DNA from: Pseudomonadota bacterium
GTDB taxonomy: Bacteria; Pseudomonadota; Alphaproteobacteria; Caulobacterales; Caulobacteraceae
Length of the DNA stretch: 5,971 nt
NCBI GenBank assembly: GCA_023445955.1
Contig: JAEXJH010000595.1
Span: forward strand, 1-5,971
Direction: 5' to 3'
Below the pieces are notes generated by a model. The model did not search any database. It worked only from the letters and a program-made list of their open reading frames with translations, and had not been told where the DNA came from. The position numbers and the translations under genes were made by a program. Below are positions 1 to 5,453 of the stretch, piece after piece (within the stretch, counting starts at the first letter, position 1; the number at the start of each line of letters is the position of its first letter).

Positions 1-511
1 GGCGCGGATCGAGCCCGCGCGCCCCACCGCCCGCATCCTGGCCGAGGCCCCGACGCCGCGCCGTCCCGTGCTGGCCCTTACGCGGGTCGAACACCAGCGC
101 CCCATCGGCAAGATCCTGCAGGCGCGAGTGGACGACGAGCCCCTGCCCTTCACGCCGATGGGCCTGCAATCGGGCATGGTCAAGCGCCTGACGCTGAACG
201 CCTCGAACCTGATGTCCAAGGCGTCGGCCTCGGCCGAGGACCTGCGCCGCGGCCGCTGGATGCTGTACGCCGCCAGCTCGGGCAAGGCCTATGGCGTCAG
301 CCTGATCCGCGACACGATCGGCGGCTGGCGCAACGCCGGCTACAGCGAAGAGAAGATGGCCCGCTTCGGCAGCCGCCAGATCGGCCTGGGCTATCGCAAG
401 GGCGACAGCCTGATCTCGCTCAGCGCCACGCGCCGCAAGCTCAACTCGATCGACTACTCCAACAAGGACACGGTCGTCGGCGTCAGCATCTCGGTGCGCA
501 GCCACCGCTAG
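1..511 (+). CDS. C-terminal part of an unrecognised protein (5' end outside window)
   Basis: The reading frame is open from base 2, with no stop before the TAG at 509-511, so the gene almost certainly begins left of the window. The GTG at 68 is the first possible internal start, but the upstream codons read as ordinary proline/alanine-rich protein (ARIEPARPTARILAEAP). About 169 residues are visible. The first ~60 are a Pro/Arg/Ala-rich linker. The last ~90 contain short alternating hydrophobic/polar stretches (WMLYAASSGKAYGVSLIRD, RQIGLGYRKGDSLISLSATR, TVVGVSISV), which suggest beta strands, possibly the end of a beta-barrel or secreted domain. There is no terminal Phe/Trp typical of outer-membrane barrels. 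I do not recognise the family. That it is a real gene is likely from its length, codon use and clean ending 78 nt before the next gene; its function is unknown. Confidence 0.75.
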   Translation, partial: ARIEPARPTARILAEAPTPRRPVLALTRVEHQRPIGKILQARVDDEPLPFTPMGLQSGMVKRLTLNASNLMSKASASAEDLRRGRWMLYAASSGKAYGVSLIRDTIGGWRNAGYSEEKMARFGSRQIGLGYRKGDSLISLSATRRKLNSIDYSNKDTVVGVSISVRSHR

Positions 512-570
512 GGCCGCCTGTTTCCGATCTGCAAGGATGTGACGAACGCACGTCTGGACCCTCGCGGCCC

Positions 571-597
571 ATGGGCGTAAAGCGCCCTCGTGCCTGA
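571..597 (+). other. Possible 8-codon upstream ORF overlapping the MFS start
   Basis: An ATG at 571 opens a short frame (MGVKRPRA, then TGA at 595-597) that overlaps the GTG start of the MFS gene at 590 in another frame. It spans the hairpin at 573-587. Translating it would open that hairpin and release ribosomes 5 nt beyond the MFS start codon, an arrangement compatible with leader-peptide coupling or reinitiation. No good Shine-Dalgarno precedes ATG 571, and so short a frame can arise by chance, so this is only a candidate. Confidence 0.2.
573..587 (+). promoter_or_regulatory. Small GC hairpin just before the MFS start codon
   Basis: GGGCG (573-577) pairs perfectly with CGCCC (583-587) around a TAAAG loop; a U-G wobble could extend the stem by one pair. 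It ends 2 nt before the GTG start at 590, where the ribosome binding site should be, and no strong Shine-Dalgarno is visible there. It could lower initiation of the exporter gene. Five-base GC stems are common in DNA this GC-rich, so regulatory meaning is inference. Confidence 0.3.
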
Positions 598-2014
598 TCA
601 ACCTGCAGAGTCCGCCTCTTCGCCGCTCGCGACGCGCCTGATCTCGATCGCCGTGGCCAGCGCGCTGCTGATGGAGTTCATCGACTCCACGGCGTTGTCG
701 ACCGCCCTGCCGACGCTGTCGCGGGCCTTCGCGGTCGATCCGATCCACCTGAAGCTGGCCCTCACCTCCTACATTCTCGCCTTGGCGGTGTTCACGCCGG
801 CCAGCGGCTGGGCGGCCGAACGGTTCGGCGCGCGGCGGGTGTTCCTCAGCGCCATGGTCGTCTTCCTGCTGGGCTCGGCCCTGTGCGGCCTGTCGCGCAG
901 CCTGGAGGCCCTGGTGGCGTCGCGGATCCTGCAGGGGATCGGCGGGGCGATGATGACGCCGGTGGCGCGGCTGATCGTGGTCGGGGCCACGCCCAAGGAC
1001 AAGCTGCTGACCGCCATGGGCTGGTTCACCATGCCCGCCCTGGTCGGCCCGCTGATCGGCCCGCCGATCGCGGGCCTGGTGCTCAGCGTCGCCGACTGGC
1101 CGTGGATCTTCTACATCAACCTGCCCGTCGGCCTGCTGGGCGTGGTCGCCGTGCTGCGCTTCGTGCCCAGGAGCGAGCCGCGCCGTGACCTCGGCCGCTT
1201 CGACACCCCCGGCTTCATCCTGTCGGCCCTGGCGGTCAGCGGCCTGGTGGTCGTGGCCGAGACGGCGGGCGTGAACCTGCTGGCGCCCTGGGCGCAGATC
1301 ACCCTGCTGACGGTGTCGGTCGCCTGCGGCTGGATCTATCTGCGCATCGCCAAGCGCACCGGCCGGCCGATCCTGGACCTGACCCTGCTGCGCTATCCGA
1401 CCTATCGCGCCAGCCTGGTCGGCGGGACGCTGGTGCGGCTGGGCATCGGGGCGGCGCCGTTCCTGATGCCGCTGCTGCTGCAGGTCGCCCTGGGTTGGAG
1501 TCCGCTACGGGCCAGCCTGGTCACCATCGCCACGGGCTTTGGCATCCTGATCGCCCGACCGGTTGGCGCGGTCTTGCTGCGGCGGATCGGCTTCCGCTCC
1601 GCCCTGGCGGTGTTCGTCGTGCTGACGGCGCTGTTCAGCACCGCGCCCGCCTTCTTCCGCGCGGCCACGCCGATCTGGCTGATGATGGGAGTCCTGACAG
1701 TCGGCGGACTCTTCCGCGCCATCCAGTTCATCGCCGCCAACACCATCGCCTATGCCGACGTGCCGGAAACCTCGACGGCGGCGGCTTCGACCCTGGCGGC
1801 GGTGACCCAGCAGGTTGGCCTGGCGTTAGGTGTCAGCTTCGGCGGCATGATGCTGCACCTGGCGCGGGGCCCGGATGGCGTGGCGCTGACGCCCGACCGC
1901 TTCGTCTTCCCGTTCTTGGCAGTCGGTCTGGTGACCCTGCTGGCCCTGCCGGTCTACCTGTCGCTGGACAAGGACGCCGGCGCGGCGATCAGCGGCCGGA
2001 ACCGAGCGGCTTGA
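590..2014 (+). CDS. MFS drug/metabolite exporter, DHA2 (EmrB/QacA-like) family
   Basis: A 474-residue inner-membrane protein with about 14 hydrophobic segments (roughly 15-37, 53-72, 83-102, 107-130, 140-165, 171-190, 208-226, 234-252, 275-298, 309-329, 337-356, 362-384, 396-421, 438-458). This is the size and count of DHA2 proton-driven exporters. Family motifs are visible: MEFIDSTALSTALP in helix 1 (28-41, acidic D32), motif A GWAAERFGARR (73-83, Glu instead of the usual Asp), motif B SRILQGIGGA (111-120, R112), motif C GPLIGPPIAG (153-162) and WPWIFYINLPVG (170-181). The GTG at 590 is the only start upstream of helix 1: an in-frame stop lies at 578-580, and the next Met (codon 28) is inside helix 1. 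No EmrA-like adaptor or TetR/MarR regulator is in the window, so the substrate cannot be predicted. Its last 26 bp overlap the convergent UVR-motif gene. Confidence 0.93.
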   Translation: MPDQPAESASSPLATRLISIAVASALLMEFIDSTALSTALPTLSRAFAVDPIHLKLALTSYILALAVFTPASGWAAERFGARRVFLSAMVVFLLGSALCGLSRSLEALVASRILQGIGGAMMTPVARLIVVGATPKDKLLTAMGWFTMPALVGPLIGPPIAGLVLSVADWPWIFYINLPVGLLGVVAVLRFVPRSEPRRDLGRFDTPGFILSALAVSGLVVVAETAGVNLLAPWAQITLLTVSVACGWIYLRIAKRTGRPILDLTLLRYPTYRASLVGGTLVRLGIGAAPFLMPLLLQVALGWSPLRASLVTIATGFGILIARPVGAVLLRRIGFRSALAVFVVLTALFSTAPAFFRAATPIWLMMGVLTVGGLFRAIQFIAANTIAYADVPETSTAAASTLAAVTQQVGLALGVSFGGMMLHLARGPDGVALTPDRFVFPFLAVGLVTLLALPVYLSLDKDAGAAISGRNRAA

Positions 2015-2204
2015 AGCCCTCTTCGTCGCGCCGCTTGCGGAAATAGGCCGCCTGCGGGCCGTCCTCGACGCCGCGCACCTTGGCGCTGTGCTGGATGGAG
2101 TCGATCTCGGCTCGCAACCGTACGGCCGAGTCGAAGTCCTGGGCGGCGACGACCTCGCCCAGCTGCTCCTTCAGATCATCTAGGTGGGACATCGACGCCT
2201 CCAT
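1989..2204 (-). CDS. Small stand-alone UVR (UvrB/UvrC)-motif protein
   Basis: A 71-residue protein (67 if started at the second Met, 2192). Residues ~7-37 match the UVR motif pattern: hydrophobic positions in a helix (LDDLKEQLGEVVAAQ), then DFDSAVRLRAEIDSI, like the DFE-A--LRD-I core by which UvrB and UvrC interact. The motif forms a helical hairpin and also occurs in ClpC/McsA-type and small stand-alone proteins. No nuclease or helicase domain is present, so this is not UvrB or UvrC. The C-terminal half (GPQAAYFRKRRDEEGFKPLG) is charged and may be disordered. Both starts have a Shine-Dalgarno: GGGAGG 6 nt before 2204 and GGAGG 5 nt before 2192. The gene lies 35 nt downstream of the dehydrogenase and may be read with it. 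Its 3' end overlaps the opposing MFS gene by 26 bp. The motif is well supported; the cellular role is unknown. Confidence 0.82.
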   Translation of the reverse strand: MEASMSHLDDLKEQLGEVVAAQDFDSAVRLRAEIDSIQHSAKVRGVEDGPQAAYFRKRRDEEGFKPLGSGR

Positions 2205-2220
2205 GGGATCCCTCCCATGG
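2201..2220 (-). promoter_or_regulatory. Perfect 8-bp hairpin over the UVR-motif gene start
   Basis: CCATGGGA and TCCCATGG form an exact inverted repeat around a 4-base loop. In the minus-strand transcript the 5' arm and loop hold the Shine-Dalgarno GGGAGG, and the 3' arm holds the ATG at 2204 and the first bases of the GGAGG serving the ATG at 2192. Such a structure could restrict translation initiation. There is no following T-run, so it does not look like an intrinsic terminator for the dehydrogenase upstream. Confidence 0.45.
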
Positions 2221-2239
2221 AGAACGCGCGAAGCTGTCT

Positions 2240-3301
2240 TTAGCCGCGCGCCGCCGCGATACGGGCGCGGGCGATCTCGTCGGCGACCAGGTTGGCCGGA
2301 CGCTTCTCGCTGATCGACTGGTCGATGACCTCGGCCAAGGTCTGGGCCAGGCGGTCCAGCTTGGTGGCCACCCAGGCGCCGTCGAACGCGGCGCCGGCTT
2401 CCAGGCCGCGGATCTCAGCGGCCACGTTGATGATGCCGCCGCCGTTGATGACGTAGTCCGGCGCGTAGAGGATGCCGCGGTCGAACACGGTCTGGCCGAT
2501 CATGGCGTCGGCCAGCTGATTGTTGGCGCCGCCGGCGATGACCTTGACCTTCAGACGCGGCAGGGTCGCGGCCGAGATCGCGCCGCCCAGGGCGCAAGGC
2601 GCGAAGACATCGGCCTCGACGTCGAAGATGGCGTCGGTCGGCACGGTCTGGGCGCCCGTCTTGGCGGCGACTTCGTTCAGGGCGGTCTGGTTGACGTCGG
2701 CGATGATCAGCTCCGCGCCGGCGGCGTGCAGCTTCTCGGCCAGGTAGGCGCCGACGTGGCCGACGCCCTGGATGGCGACGCGCACGCCCTTCAGGTCGCG
2801 GCCCAAGGCGCGCTCGACGCAAAGACGGACGCCGCGGAACACGCCCTCGGCGGTGACCGGCGACGGATCGCCCGAGGCGGCCGCGTGGCCTTCCAGGCCG
2901 GCGACGAAACGGGTGGTCTTGCGGGTGCTTTCCAGGTCCGACGGCGAGACGCCGACGTCCTCGGCGGTCCAGTAGCGGCCGCCCAGGCTGTCGACGGCGC
3001 GGCCGAAGGCTTCGAACAGCTCCGGCGTCTTCTGGCTGCGGCTGTCCCCGATGATCACGGCCTTGCCGCCGCCCAGGTCGAGCTCGGCCATCGCGTTCTT
3101 GTACGACATGCCGCGCGACAGGCGCAGGGCATCCGTCAGGGCGGCGTCGCTGCTGGAGTAGTCCCACATGCGGCAACCGCCGGCGGCCGGGCCGCGCGCG
3201 GTCGAGTGGATCGCGATAATCGACTTCAGACCAGTTTTTTCATCGAAGAAAGCGTGGACGCCTTCGTGTCCCTCGAAATCGGGGGAATCGAACAAGGTCA
3301 T
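2240..3301 (-). CDS. NAD-dependent Leu/Val/Phe-type amino acid dehydrogenase
   Basis: A 353-residue cytoplasmic enzyme of the Glu/Leu/Phe/Val dehydrogenase superfamily, near the usual 350-380 length of leucine and phenylalanine dehydrogenases. It should convert a branched-chain or aromatic amino acid plus NAD+ to the 2-oxo acid, ammonia and NADH. The N-terminal substrate domain (~10-130) shows GPAAGGCRM (37-45), SYKNAMAELDLGGGK with K68 and K80, and TAEDVGVS with D115; these match the lysines and aspartate of Bacillus leucine dehydrogenase even in numbering, as I recall it. The C-terminal Rossmann domain (~145-350) shows QGVGHVG (178-184), the strand-end acid D202 in IIADVN, APCALGG (234-240), GGANNQL (257-263) and INGGGIINV (285-293). 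All key residues are present. Substrate preference cannot be fixed from sequence alone; leucine/valine is more likely than phenylalanine. The Shine-Dalgarno before ATG 3301 is weak. Confidence 0.93.
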   Translation of the reverse strand: MTLFDSPDFEGHEGVHAFFDEKTGLKSIIAIHSTARGPAAGGCRMWDYSSSDAALTDALRLSRGMSYKNAMAELDLGGGKAVIIGDSRSQKTPELFEAFGRAVDSLGGRYWTAEDVGVSPSDLESTRKTTRFVAGLEGHAAASGDPSPVTAEGVFRGVRLCVERALGRDLKGVRVAIQGVGHVGAYLAEKLHAAGAELIIADVNQTALNEVAAKTGAQTVPTDAIFDVEADVFAPCALGGAISAATLPRLKVKVIAGGANNQLADAMIGQTVFDRGILYAPDYVINGGGIINVAAEIRGLEAGAAFDGAWVATKLDRLAQTLAEVIDQSISEKRPANLVADEIARARIAAARG

Positions 3302-3316
3302 GCCGTCGGTCTCGCG

Positions 3317-3326
3317 TCAGCTAGAA
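3317..3326 (-). promoter_or_regulatory. 10-mer TTCTAGCTGA upstream of the dehydrogenase, shared with the thioesterase leader
   Basis: Read on the minus strand, TTCTAGCTGA sits 15 nt before the dehydrogenase ATG. The identical 10-mer occurs on the plus strand at 5413-5422, upstream of the thioesterase gene. It contains CTAG, rare in many bacterial genomes. It could be part of a promoter or operator, but I cannot align a convincing -35 element, and the spacing to the start differs (15 versus 31 nt). Coincidence is quite possible. Confidence 0.2.
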
Positions 3327-3370
3327 TGAACGTGGCGGCGGTGTACGCCCCCTCGCCGCGCCTCACAACC

Positions 3371-3413
3371 CCGAAGACTGACCTTGCGACATCTAGCGTT
3401 TCTTGGTCTTCGG
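3371..3413 (-). other. Inverted repeat spanning the hydrolase stop codon
   Basis: CCGAAGAC (3371-3378) and GTCTTCGG (3406-3413) are an exact 8-bp inverted repeat separated by 27 nt. It encloses the last codons and the TAG stop of the hydrolase gene. Two wobble pairs and one further A-T pair could extend the stem. The long loop and lack of a U-tract argue against a classical terminator. It might protect the 3' end of the mRNA or be coincidental. Confidence 0.25.
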
Positions 3414-4421
3414 CGGGTCCAACGCTGTCATCGCCGCCACGCTGGCCGGAATGGCCGAAGCGCCCGACGGCGGCCAGGGTCCGGGGGCGTCGCGCAGGAA
3501 CGCCTCGGCGTCGCCCCAGACGTTGGCGGCCTGCCGATCGACCAGCAGCAGGTGATGGCCCTGGGCGTAGTAGGCGGTCTTCGCGCCCGGCTTCAGGCGG
3601 CCTACCGCCTCGACCGTCGGCTCGCGCGGAATGATCTGGTCCTTGGCGCCGTAGAACCAGGCCACCGGGACGTTGATGGCCCCCGTCGACTTCCAGGCCC
3701 GCTCCATCAGGCCGACCAGGCCGTAGATGGTGTCGGACCGCGCGCCCCAGATCATCAGCGGATCACGACCCATCCGGCGCAGCTCGTCGATGTTGTCGGA
3801 GGCCATGACGTTGCGCACCAGCCAGTCCGGCGGCTTGACCACCCAGCTGCCGGTGGTGTGGGCGGTGATCCAGAGGCTGAGGCGGTTGGGCAGCGGCTGG
3901 TTCGACCAGCCCCAGACGGCGGGCGCGAACAGCATCAGCTTGTCGACCGGCGGCGGGTTGTCCGAGGCCATGGCGCTGATCGCCAGCGCCCCGCCCATGC
4001 TGACTCCGGCCAGGGCGACCTTGGCGTTCGGGTGCCGCTCGCGCACCGCCGTGATCAGGGCGCGGACATCGTCCAGGACGAGGTCGGCCGGCGCCCAGAC
4101 GCCGCGCTCGGGCGAGCGGCCAAAGCCTCGCACATCGAGGGCGTAGGTCGCGATCCCCCGCCCCGCCCACCAGTCCCCCGCCAAGTGGAAGGCGTTGGAA
4201 TAGTCGTTCATGCCGTGCAGCCCGACCACAACCCACTCAGGCTCCGTGGCCGGCAGCCAGCGCATCAGGCCCAGGCGCGCGCCGTCGAAGCTGACGAAGG
4301 CGTCGGCCTCGATCCGCGGGCCGCGAAAGCCCAGCGGCCCCAAACCCGGTCCCTGCCGCAGCGGCGCACAGGCGCTCAGCACGGCGGCGGACGCGGTCAG
4401 GATCAGGGCGCGGCGATTCAT
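3393..4421 (-). CDS. Alpha/beta-hydrolase lipoprotein (monoacylglycerol lipase / lysophospholipase-like)
   Basis: A 342-residue serine hydrolase of the Hydrolase_4 (S33-like) type. The N-terminus MNRRALILTASAAVLSAC is a lipoprotein signal peptide: Arg-Arg, a short hydrophobic core and a lipobox ending at C18. The residue after the Cys is Ala, not Asp, which favours the outer membrane by the E. coli sorting rule. After a Gly/Pro-rich tether (~19-37) comes the alpha/beta fold with the oxyanion loop LHGMNDYS (68-75), DVRGFGRS (96-103), nucleophile elbow GVSMGG (S141), acid in YGAKDQIIP (D261) and histidine in GHHLLLVD (H290 by family alignment, H289 adjacent). A complete triad predicts activity, probably on lipid esters or lysophospholipids in the envelope; the substrate is unproven. 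The ATG overlaps the TGA of the UDG-like gene (ATGA), so the two are probably translationally coupled. The C-terminal ~30 residues are Pro/Ala-rich and basic. Confidence 0.9.
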   Translation of the reverse strand: MNRRALILTASAAVLSACAPLRQGPGLGPLGFRGPRIEADAFVSFDGARLGLMRWLPATEPEWVVVGLHGMNDYSNAFHLAGDWWAGRGIATYALDVRGFGRSPERGVWAPADLVLDDVRALITAVRERHPNAKVALAGVSMGGALAISAMASDNPPPVDKLMLFAPAVWGWSNQPLPNRLSLWITAHTTGSWVVKPPDWLVRNVMASDNIDELRRMGRDPLMIWGARSDTIYGLVGLMERAWKSTGAINVPVAWFYGAKDQIIPREPTVEAVGRLKPGAKTAYYAQGHHLLLVDRQAANVWGDAEAFLRDAPGPWPPSGASAIPASVAAMTALDPPKTKKR

Positions 4422-5002
4422 CGGTTCAGGATCTCAGCGACACGCTGGCGAAGATAGGGGACGACCTCCGCCTCGAACCAGGGATTGCGCTTCAGCCAGG
4501 CGGTGTTGCGCCACGATGGATGCGGAATGGGCAGGACGTTGGGTCCGAATTCGCGCCAGCGGGCGATGGTCTCGGTCATGGTCTTGCTGGTCCGCCCCGG
4601 CAGCGCCCAGTCCTGGGCGTAGCTGCCGACCAGCAGGGTCAGCTCGACGTTCGGCAGCTGCGCCAACAGCTGCGGCCGCCACATCGCCGCGCAGCGCGGC
4701 GGCGGCGGATAGTCGCCGCCCTTGGGATTGGTGCCCGGAAAGCAGAAGGCCATGGCCGCCACGCCGATCTCGGGCCGGCCGTAGAAGGTCTCGCGGTCGA
4801 CGCCCATCCACTGGCGCAGGCGATTGCCGGACGGGTCGTTGAACGGCAGGCCGGTCTCGTGGACCAGCCGTCCCGGCGCCTGGCCGGCGATCAGGATGCG
4901 GGTCTCCGCGCACACCCGCGTCACCGGCCGGGGAACGTGCGGCAGATACGGCGCGCACGCCCGGCAGGCGGCGATGTCGGAAAGGAGCGTATCGAGCGGC
5001 AT
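4418..5002 (-). CDS. Uracil-DNA glycosylase superfamily protein with Fe-S cysteines
   Basis: A 194-residue protein of the UDG superfamily (COG1573-like), the size of family 4 enzymes, which cut uracil from DNA to start base-excision repair. Four cysteines (C13, C16, C87, C104) are spaced like the [4Fe-4S] ligands of family 4 UDGs. Motif A reads GQAPGRLVHETGLPFNDPSG (40-59), where classical family 4 has GE-PG...GRPFVG-AG; motif B is PHPSWRN (160-166). I recall this GQAPG...NDPSG / HPS-RN form as a widespread conserved subfamily rather than a mutation, but its activity is not clear to me. ATG 5002 is chosen because the conserved region starts just after it and no start codon lies between it and the end of DUF3253. 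The same frame stays open to 5536, but that extension reads antisense-like sequence across DUF3253. The Shine-Dalgarno is weak. It lies 41 nt after DUF3253 and overlaps the hydrolase start by 4 nt. Confidence 0.88.
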   Translation of the reverse strand: MPLDTLLSDIAACRACAPYLPHVPRPVTRVCAETRILIAGQAPGRLVHETGLPFNDPSGNRLRQWMGVDRETFYGRPEIGVAAMAFCFPGTNPKGGDYPPPPRCAAMWRPQLLAQLPNVELTLLVGSYAQDWALPGRTSKTMTETIARWREFGPNVLPIPHPSWRNTAWLKRNPWFEAEVVPYLRQRVAEILNR

Positions 5003-5043
5003 CGGCGGGGATTTAGGCGTCCTTCGCGCGATGCCAAGCGTGA

Positions 5044-5346
5044 CTAGTCTTCGTCGCCGTCGATCTCGGCGTCCGGCGCTTCCTCGAAGCTGGTCGGGTC
5101 GCCTTCCAGACGGGTGCGGATGCGGTAGACGCCCCGGAATTTCTCGGGGTTCACCGGCTTGTTGTGGCGCAGGATCACCACCTTGCCCTCGCGGGCCAGC
5201 TCGATGGCGTTGGTGCGCACGTGGCCCAGGATCTGCTGCCAGCGCTCGGGCTGGACCGCCTTGGCGACGTTCATCGGGTCGATCGACTTGCCCTCGGCCA
5301 GGGGCGCCAGCAGGGACAGGATCGTGTCTTGGATCGGGGAGGTCAT
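5044..5346 (-). CDS. DUF3253 family small protein
   Basis: A 100-residue protein matching the DUF3253 pattern as I know it: an N-terminal helix (IQDTILSLLAPLAEGKS), IDPMNVAKAVQPERWQQIL (around residues 22-40), VRTNAIELAREGKVVILRHN (43-62) and the closing KPVNPEKFRGVYRIRTR (63-79). The helix-helix-beta order resembles a small winged-helix fold, but nucleic-acid binding is not proven for the family. The last ~20 residues form an acidic tail (EEAPDAEIDGDED). ATG 5346 is preferred: GGGAG lies 5 nt upstream, whereas the in-frame ATG at 5358 (four extra residues) has no ribosome binding site because the Shine-Dalgarno itself follows it. It is the first gene of the minus-strand run, 41 nt before the UDG-like gene and divergent from the thioesterase gene 107 nt away. 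Function unknown. Confidence 0.87.
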   Translation of the reverse strand: MTSPIQDTILSLLAPLAEGKSIDPMNVAKAVQPERWQQILGHVRTNAIELAREGKVVILRHNKPVNPEKFRGVYRIRTRLEGDPTSFEEAPDAEIDGDED

Positions 5347-5412
5347 GGGCGCTCCCATGCCATGGATTGTCAGCAGAGGCGAGACCGGCGCCTTGCGCGG
5401 ATCGTCTCAGCC

Positions 5413-5422
5413 TTCTAGCTGA
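5413..5422 (+). promoter_or_regulatory. 10-mer TTCTAGCTGA upstream of the thioesterase, shared with the dehydrogenase leader
   Basis: This is the plus-strand copy of the 10-mer also found upstream of the dehydrogenase (3317-3326, minus strand). It lies in the 107-nt divergent region that must hold promoters for both the DUF3253 run and the thioesterase. A TTGCGC at 5393-5398 could be a -35 element, but no good -10 follows at a standard distance. The call is tentative. Confidence 0.2.
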
Positions 5423-5440
5423 ACAGCGATAAGAAGAACG

Positions 5441-5448
5441 AAGGGGAG
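5441..5448 (+). promoter_or_regulatory. Strong ribosome binding site of the thioesterase gene
   Basis: AAGGGGAG ends 5 nt before ATG 5454, a purine-rich Shine-Dalgarno in a good position. It fixes the start of the thioesterase gene and is the strongest such site in the window; most neighbours have weak or structured sites. Confidence 0.75.
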
Positions 5449-5453
5449 ACGCC

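Noticed and set aside
511..570. GGGCCGC (511-517) and GCGGCCC (564-570) as a terminator after the first gene
   Set aside because: The 46-nt spacer and lack of a T-run make a terminator unlikely; 7-bp GC repeats are frequent in this composition.
590..2014. Loss of function of the exporter because motif A has Glu instead of Asp
   Set aside because: It is a conservative acid swap and all other motifs and helices are intact, so the gene is probably functional.
2080..2313. A 77-codon plus-strand frame over the UVR-motif gene
   Set aside because: It is antisense to the UVR motif, has low-complexity Arg/Ser-rich content and lacks a ribosome binding site.
2726..3634. A long plus-strand open frame (302 codons) across the dehydrogenase and the end of the hydrolase
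   Set aside because: It is antisense to a gene with intact catalytic motifs, has a low-complexity Ala/Arg/Gly composition and crosses a gene boundary; it is a GC-driven shadow.
3384..4457. A long plus-strand open frame (357 codons) opposite the hydrolase
   Set aside because: It mirrors the hydrolase, is rich in Arg/Gly/His/Gln with no recognisable domain, and the minus strand carries the signal peptide and triad.
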